A DNA stretch of 64,000 bases from Thalassobium sp. R2A62 (GTDB lineage Bacteria; Pseudomonadota; Alphaproteobacteria; Rhodobacterales; Rhodobacteraceae), in NCBI RefSeq assembly GCF_000161835.1, contig NZ_GG697169.2, positions 2,172,549 through 2,236,548 on the forward strand, given 5' to 3'. The first letter of the stretch is position 1, and each line of letters opens with the position of its first letter. The notes beneath the pieces were generated by a model. The model was not told the DNA's origin and ran no database searches. It saw only the letters and a program-made list of their open reading frames with translations. A program made the translations under genes and the position numbers. Below, one piece after another: positions 59,366 through 64,000 of this stretch.

Positions 59366-60022
59366 TCACGTGGCCGCAGGCACACGATCTCCAAAAATTG
59401 CACTGCCGACGCGCACATGGGTCGCGCCTTGGGCGATCGCGCACTCGAAATCGCCGCTCATTCCCATCGACAGTCCGGTCAGCTCATTGCGGCCCGCCAT
59501 CTTGGCCAACAATGCAAAATGCAGACTGGGTTCTTCCTCGGCGGGCGGAATACACATCAGACCGCGCACAGGCAGGTCCATCGCAACGCACTCAGCAACA
59601 AAGCCATCTACATCCTCAGGCGCAATTCCCGCCTTTTGATCCTCTCGCCCTGTGTTCACCTGTATATATAGGTCAGGACAGGCACCGATCTCTTGGGCCA
59701 ATCGCGCTATGGTTTTAGCCAGCTTTGAACGGTCTATCGTATGTATAGCGTCAAACAGTTCCATCGCCTGACGGGCCTTGTTGGTTTGAAGTGGACCGAT
59801 TAGGTCGACTTCTATATCTTCAAATCGGGACCGAAACTCTGGCCACTTGCCCGCGGCTTCTTGGACCCTGTTTTCTCCGAACAAACGATGTCCTTGCTCT
59901 AACACAGCAGCGACTCGATCATTCGGTTGCACCTTAGATACTGCAATAAGACGCACACCCACAGGATCACGCCCTACTCGTTCCGCCTCAGCTTCTATCC
60001 GCGCCTCTATTTCTGCAAGCAT
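59366..60022 (-). CDS. YggS-family PLP homeostasis protein
   Basis: 218 residues from ATG 60022, with a perfect AGGAGG eight bases upstream; a TTG at 60043 is less likely. The PLP lysine is in LIAVSKVQPNDRV (about 36). LFGENRVQEAAGKW, QVNTGREDQKAG and SMGMSGDFECAIAQGATHVRVGSAIFG are family signatures. It balances vitamin B6 pools and amino-acid metabolism rather than catalysing a known reaction. Confidence 0.95.
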   Translation of the reverse strand: MLAEIEARIEAEAERVGRDPVGVRLIAVSKVQPNDRVAAVLEQGHRLFGENRVQEAAGKWPEFRSRFEDIEVDLIGPLQTNKARQAMELFDAIHTIDRSKLAKTIARLAQEIGACPDLYIQVNTGREDQKAGIAPEDVDGFVAECVAMDLPVRGLMCIPPAEEEPSLHFALLAKMAGRNELTGLSMGMSGDFECAIAQGATHVRVGSAIFGDRVPAAT

Positions 60023-60203
60023 CCGCTCAACCTCCTGTATCAACTGGAAACCCTAGCGTTTCCTGCCCCTAAGTCCAATCGGCATGGATTTGCTTGTGTG
60101 GCACCTATGCATCAATTCGAGTGCAGGTTTCGAAACACCCCCCCTATTTCCTTGAGTGATCGGCCCGATAGGCGCAAACACCATCGCAATGCTAGGCAAA
60201 CTG

Positions 60204-60219
60204 GCATTCTCGGGAATGC
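60204..60219 (+). promoter_or_regulatory. Hairpin in the porin 5' leader
   Basis: GCATTC-TCGG-GAATGC forms a 6-pair stem with a 4-base loop, ending six bases before the GAGGG ribosome site of the porin gene. It could act in mRNA stability or as a small-RNA target, as in many porin messages; no partner RNA is seen. Confidence 0.4.
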
Positions 60220-60237
60220 AAACACGAGGGTTCTATT

Positions 60238-61290
60238 ATGAAACGCATCCTTCTTACTTCGACTGCTCTGGTCGCCTTTGCTGGCGCTGCAGCAGCTGAC
60301 GTATCCTGGTCTGGCTCCGCCACACTGGGCTACAACGACGACATCAACGACGGCGTATACGCTGACGCTGACATCGACGTAACTCTGTCGCAAGAGCTGG
60401 ACAACGGCGTAACCGCATCGGTTACTTTCGGTTGGGAGCTTGAGCAGCACGAGAACAATACCGACAACGATACCTTCAACGCAGACAACAACCTGTCCGC
60501 ATCGTTGACTTCGGACTCGGCGTCGATCTTCTACGGCGACACAGCATACGCAGCTGAGACATACTGGTCCGGCGTTACTAACATGAACGAAGACGCGTTC
60601 AGCGAAGCAGACGGCGAAAACGTCCTGCGCGGTGAAGTTGTATTCGGTTCGGTTACTGCTGGCGTTTCTTACGGCGTAGGCAACGACGGCTCCACTGATA
60701 ACGGCGAGCTGAACCAGCTGTCGATCGGTGCAACTGCAGCGCTCGGTGCAGCAACTGTTGTTCTGGCTTACCAGGAAGAGGACACTACTCCTTCGAACGG
60801 TCAGACTGGCAACGGCGACTTCAATTCGAGCGAAGTACTGGGTCTGTCGGTTTCGGCTAACCTCGGTGGTGCAGACATCACTTTCGCATATGCGAGACAA
60901 GACGACGATGCATCGACTGGTATCGAGGTCGCATACCCAATCGGCGACATCACAGCGACTGTATTCTACGTCTCTGAAGATGCAATCGACGACAGCTTCG
61001 GCCTGCAGGTTGCTTACGCATCCGGCCCAATGTCGGTCACAGCGTTCTACCACGATGGTGGTGACGAGGACTCCGGCATCCAGATCGGTTACGACGTAGG
61101 CAACGGCCTAAACGTATACGCTGGTGGTTCGGACGACGATGGCACATACATCGGCGTTGAGTACGACCTCGGCGGCGGCGCAAACTTGGTAGCTTCTTTC
61201 GCAGAAGATTCCGACGACGCTACCAACGACGAGATCGGCCCACAGGCGTACCTGCACGGTACAACTGTAGCTGTTTCCTTCAGCTTCTAA
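60238..61290 (+). CDS. Rhodobacter-type outer-membrane porin
   Basis: 350 residues with a signal peptide (1-20, cleavage after AAA), then DVSWSGSATLGYND and sixteen-strand style alternating strands, ending in VAVSFSF with the C-terminal aromatic needed for Bam assembly. Very acidic (many Asp/Glu), as in marine porins. GAGGG seven bases before ATG and a very strong terminator suggest high expression. General diffusion of small solutes is expected. Confidence 0.93.
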   Translation: MKRILLTSTALVAFAGAAAADVSWSGSATLGYNDDINDGVYADADIDVTLSQELDNGVTASVTFGWELEQHENNTDNDTFNADNNLSASLTSDSASIFYGDTAYAAETYWSGVTNMNEDAFSEADGENVLRGEVVFGSVTAGVSYGVGNDGSTDNGELNQLSIGATAALGAATVVLAYQEEDTTPSNGQTGNGDFNSSEVLGLSVSANLGGADITFAYARQDDDASTGIEVAYPIGDITATVFYVSEDAIDDSFGLQVAYASGPMSVTAFYHDGGDEDSGIQIGYDVGNGLNVYAGGSDDDGTYIGVEYDLGGGANLVASFAEDSDDATNDEIGPQAYLHGTTVAVSFSF

Positions 61291-61313
61291 GTTGATCGAA
61301 ATCTCTTAAGTTT

Positions 61314-61345
61314 GAGCCGCCCTTCGGGGCGGCTCTTTCTTTTTG
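61314..61345 (+). terminator. Intrinsic terminator of the porin gene
   Basis: Nine-base stem GAGCCGCCC / GGGCGGCTC closed by a TTCG tetraloop, followed by TTTCTTTTT. Confidence 0.96.
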
Positions 61346-61447
61346 TGGCATAGGGAATTGCGCCAATTAGCCTTGGCTCTTGTGAGACCCAGCCCACCAC
61401 GTTACAAAATTGCCAATGATTAGCGCGCTCTGGGGAGGGCACAGGTT

Positions 61448-61939
61448 TTGACAGGTCTCATTTCGACAGCAAAATGCGCTGTGATCGGCACATGTATCGC
61501 AGCATTGTCCGCCTGTGGCGGCTCAGGCAGCATCGGCAGCGGCTCGTTTGGCAGCTCGCCATTTGGCAGCCTTGCCTCGTCAAGCAGCAAAGCAGACGCA
61601 AATACCGCAACACGGCAAGCCGCACGCACACGTGGCGTCGAAAATGTCGCGGTGAACCGGTATCTCTGGGCCGCATCCATCGATGTGCTCAACTTTCTGC
61701 CAATCCAATCGGTTGATCCGTTCACTGGCGTGATCTCGACTGGCTTTGGCACACCACCCGGCGGTGGCCGCGCCTACCGCGCCACGATCTACATCACCGA
61801 CCCTGCGCTGGATGCGCGTTCCCTAAACGTAGCACTGCAATCTCGCAGTGGCCCTGTTGCGGTCGAAACCCAACGCGCCGTTGAAGACGCTATTCTAAGC
61901 CGCGCGCGCCAGTTGCGCATCGCAGATGGCCGTCTCTAG
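61448..61939 (+). CDS. DUF3576 lipoprotein
   Basis: 163 residues from a TTG at 61448 (GGGGAGGG upstream). A GTG at 61481 is possible but would remove the basic residue of the signal. Lipobox LSAC at about residue 22, then a Gly/Ser linker, then the DUF3576 domain with VNRYLWAASIDVLNFLPIQSVDPFTGVISTGFG and RATIYITDPALDARSLNVAL. A periplasmic or outer-membrane lipoprotein of unknown job, commonly beside leuS and holA-type genes in this group. A terminator separates it from leuS. Confidence 0.88.
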   Translation: MTGLISTAKCAVIGTCIAALSACGGSGSIGSGSFGSSPFGSLASSSSKADANTATRQAARTRGVENVAVNRYLWAASIDVLNFLPIQSVDPFTGVISTGFGTPPGGGRAYRATIYITDPALDARSLNVALQSRSGPVAVETQRAVEDAILSRARQLRIADGRL

Positions 61940-61974
61940 CTATAGCCCCTGTGCGAAATTCAGATTATGACATG

Positions 61975-62000
61975 CGCCGGGCTCCATCGCCCGGCGTTTT
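61975..62000 (+). terminator. Intrinsic terminator between the DUF3576 gene and leuS
   Basis: Perfect 8-base stem CGCCGGGC / GCCCGGCG with a six-base loop and a TTTT tail, ending 19 bases before the leuS ATG. Because it is so close, it may also act as an attenuator for leuS. Confidence 0.75.
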
Positions 62001-62018
62001 CATCTCAAGGACCGACTC

Positions 62019-64000
62019 ATGACCCGCTACACCCCAGCCGAGATCGAACCCAAGTGGCAGACCGCTTGGAACGAGGCCGAGACCTTCAAAGCTGTCCGCG
62101 ATGAAACCAAGCCCAAGTACTATGTCCTAGAGATGTTCCCCTACCCGTCGGGCCGTATCCACATGGGGCACGTCCGGAATTACACATTGGGCGACGTGGT
62201 CGCACGGTACAAAACCAGCACCGGCCACAGTGTTCTGCACCCAATGGGATGGGACGCCTTTGGTATGCCCGCCGAGAACGCCGCGATGGCGATTGGCGGT
62301 CACCCGAAAACGTGGACCTACGACAATATCGAAGAGATGAAGCGCCAGATGCGCCCCTTGGGATTGTCGATCGATTGGTCCCGCGAATTTGCCACCTGTG
62401 ACCCCGAATACTATGGCCAGCAACAGGCGTTGTTTCTGGATATGTTGGCCGAGGGACTGATCTACCGCAAGAATGCAATGGTCAATTGGGACCCTGTCGA
62501 CATGACCGTTCTCGCCAACGAACAGGTGATCGATGGGCGCGGCTGGCGGTCAGATGCTTTGGTGGAACGCAAGGAATTGACCCAGTGGTTCTTTAAGATC
62601 AGCGACTATTCAGAAGAATTGCTGGATGCGCTCGACAATCTTGATGATTGGCCTGCCAAGGTCCGCTTGATGCAATCTAATTGGATCGGTAAATCGCGCG
62701 GGCTTCAGTTTGCCTTTTCTACAGTTGATGCGCCTGACGGATTTGACCGAATCGAGGTTTACACAACCCGTCCAGATACGCTCTTGGGCGCTAGCTTTGT
62801 GGGTATCTCGCCCGATCACCCACTGGCCAAACAGCTCGAGCAATCGAACCCAGAGGTCGCAGCTTTTATCGCAGAATGCCGCAAGGGTGGCACGACCGAA
62901 GAGGCGATCGAAAAGGGCGAAAAGCTGGGCTTTGACACCGGACTGACCGTACGGCATCCTTTTGATACGGCGTGGGAACTGCCCGTTTATATCGCGAACT
63001 TTATCCTGATGGATTACGGCACTGGCGCTATCTTTGGCTGTCCGGCTCATGACCAGCGCGATCTTGATTTCGCACGCAAATACGATCTGCCTGTGACCAG
63101 CGTCTATGCCCCGACTGAGGGCGAACATACTGCACCCGAAGACGGGGGCGACGCCTATGTGCCAATGAAGTCCGACAAGGTGAACTACGTCAAAGGCTTT
63201 GCTGGCGAGGCTGTTCAGACTGGCGATCAAGGGATCAACACGTCGATTGATTTCTGCGAATCCAACAGTGTTGGCCAAGGCGTGACCAAATTCCGCTTGC
63301 GTGATTGGGGTCTTTCTCGCCAACGTTATTGGGGCGCCCCAATTCCCGTCGTGCATTGCGACGATTGCGGTGTGGTGCCAGAGAAGAAAGAGAATCTTCC
63401 GATCGAGCTGCCCTTTGACGTCAGCTTTGACATACCGGGCAACCCGCTGGATCGTCACCCGACATGGCGCAACTGTGCCTGCCCTGCCTGTGGCAAGGAC
63501 GCGATCCGCGAAACGGACACGATGGACACATTCGTCGACAGCTCTTGGTATTTTGCGCGGTTTACTTCGCCCCGTGCGGACACCCCAACAGATCGCGCCG
63601 ACGCAGACTACTGGATGAATGTTGACCAGTATATCGGCGGCATCGAACACGCGATTTTGCACCTTTTGTATTCCCGCTTTTTTGCCCGAGCGATGAACAT
63701 CACCGGACATTTGCCGGACACAGCAATCGAGCCGTTTAATGCGCTGTTTACCCAAGGGATGGTGACACACGCGATCTATCAAACGACGCGCGAACAAGAT
63801 GGCCGCCCTGTCTACCATTACCCAGAAGAGGTCGAGGTCTTGGGCAACGCGGCCTTCCTCAAGGAAGACGGGCGCGAGGTCAAAGTTGTCCCATCAGCCA
63901 AGATGTCCAAATCCAAGAACAACGTTGTCGATCCGCTGAACATTATCAAAGCTTTTGGCGCAGATACGGCGCGCTGGTTCGTGTTGTCCGACAGCCCGCC
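62019..64000 (+). CDS. leuS: Leucyl-tRNA synthetase (3' end outside window)
   Basis: 660 codons, ATG 62019 with AAGG eight bases upstream. Class I synthetase: the HIGH motif is HMGH in [16 protein letters not shown] (about 43-46), the CP1 editing domain spans about 220-410, a zinc-binding cluster appears as CDDCG and CPACGKD, and KMSKS is present in [14 protein letters not shown] near the window edge. The C-terminal anticodon-binding part (about 190 residues) lies beyond. Confidence 0.98.
   Translation, partial: MTRYTPAEIEPKWQTAWNEAETFKAVRDETKPKYYVLEMFPYPSGRIHMGHVRNYTLGDVVARYKTSTGHSVLHPMGWDAFGMPAENAAMAIGGHPKTWTYDNIEEMKRQMRPLGLSIDWSREFATCDPEYYGQQQALFLDMLAEGLIYRKNAMVNWDPVDMTVLANEQVIDGRGWRSDALVERKELTQWFFKISDYSEELLDALDNLDDWPAKVRLMQSNWIGKSRGLQFAFSTVDAPDGFDRIEVYTTRPDTLLGASFVGISPDHPLAKQLEQSNPEVAAFIAECRKGGTTEEAIEKGEKLGFDTGLTVRHPFDTAWELPVYIANFILMDYGTGAIFGCPAHDQRDLDFARKYDLPVTSVYAPTEGEHTAPEDGGDAYVPMKSDKVNYVKGFAGEAVQTGDQGINTSIDFCESNSVGQGVTKFRLRDWGLSRQRYWGAPIPVVHCDDCGVVPEKKENLPIELPFDVSFDIPGNPLDRHPTWRNCACPACGKDAIRETDTMDTFVDSSWYFARFTSPRADTPTDRADADYWMNVDQYIGGIEHAILHLLYSRFFARAMNITGHLPDTAIEPFNALFTQGMVTHAIYQTTREQDGRPVYHYPEEVEVLGNAAFLKEDGREVKVVPSAKMSKSKNNVVDPLNIIKAFGADTARWFVLSDSP

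Noticed and set aside
60112..61053. 313-codon open frame antisense to the porin
   Set aside because: Cys/Val/Ser-rich composition mirrors the porin codons; no domain, and it would start inside the porin.
62610..63818. 402-codon open frame antisense to leuS
   Set aside because: Lies inside a synthetase with intact motifs on the other strand; no ribosome site or recognisable protein.

Overview
The window is about 64 kb of a GC-rich chromosome that looks like a member of the Roseobacter group (Rhodobacteraceae, Alphaproteobacteria). The evidence is gene content: MutL with an endonuclease motif, the order rsmB - heparinase - purH - lspA - DUF3035 lipoprotein - two M16 peptidases, DUF1674, a Rhodobacter-type porin, DUF3576 next to leuS, Hint and RTX proteins, and a dimethylglycine/sarcosine-type demethylation operon. 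Most of it is dense housekeeping sequence with many 4-base start/stop overlaps. I see no rRNA, tRNA, CRISPR array, insertion sequence or prophage.

Layout. 1-11345 (minus) is one long co-directional run: rsmB, heparinase II/III, purH, lspA, a lipoprotein, an active and an inactive M16 peptidase, mutL and the 5' part of rmuC. 11418-12879 holds DUF1674, a small secreted protein and dapB. 12976-21360 (plus) is mainly RNA and translation: rbfA, a phosphodiester glycosidase, truB, DUF1643, an RTX protein, rpsO, an RlmL-like methyltransferase, a polysaccharide deacetylase and pnp. 21360-22600 is a decayed patch with an aquaporin remnant and an orphan Flp pilin. 22680-26900 carries peroxiredoxin, aldehyde dehydrogenase and two tandem APH-fold kinase paralogues, the first frameshifted.

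26878-35266 (minus) is a probable methylamine-osmolyte operon: XRE-cupin regulator, GFA protein, DMGDH-like flavoenzyme, a membrane protein with an SRPBCC domain, homocysteine methyltransferase, SARDH-like flavoenzyme and an RluA-type synthase. Together the methyltransferase and the two flavoenzymes could strip the three methyl groups of glycine betaine in turn to leave glycine. 35362-41164 holds msrC, a STAS/anti-sigma kinase pair, ggt, hspQ, an AEC carrier, a lytic transglycosylase lipoprotein and lolA. 41393-46967 holds ftsK, an aminotransferase and an amidase. 47046-52477 holds a UbiH-like monooxygenase facing a minus-strand run from ribA to a Trm112 protein. 52646-55720 holds a CenR-like response regulator, small proteins and a bacterial voltage-gated sodium channel.

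55733-59365 is the least ordinary part. A minus-strand three-gene operon encodes a shortened P450-like protein, an acyl carrier protein and a thioesterase, preceded by a good promoter whose -35 box abuts a 14-base dyad. Upstream lies a Hint-domain gene broken by one frameshift, and then 490 bases of non-coding DNA rich in repeated short motifs. This operon is my best candidate for an undescribed system. 59366-64000 holds a YggS-type PLP protein, a major porin with a strong terminator, a DUF3576 lipoprotein and the first 660 codons of leuS.
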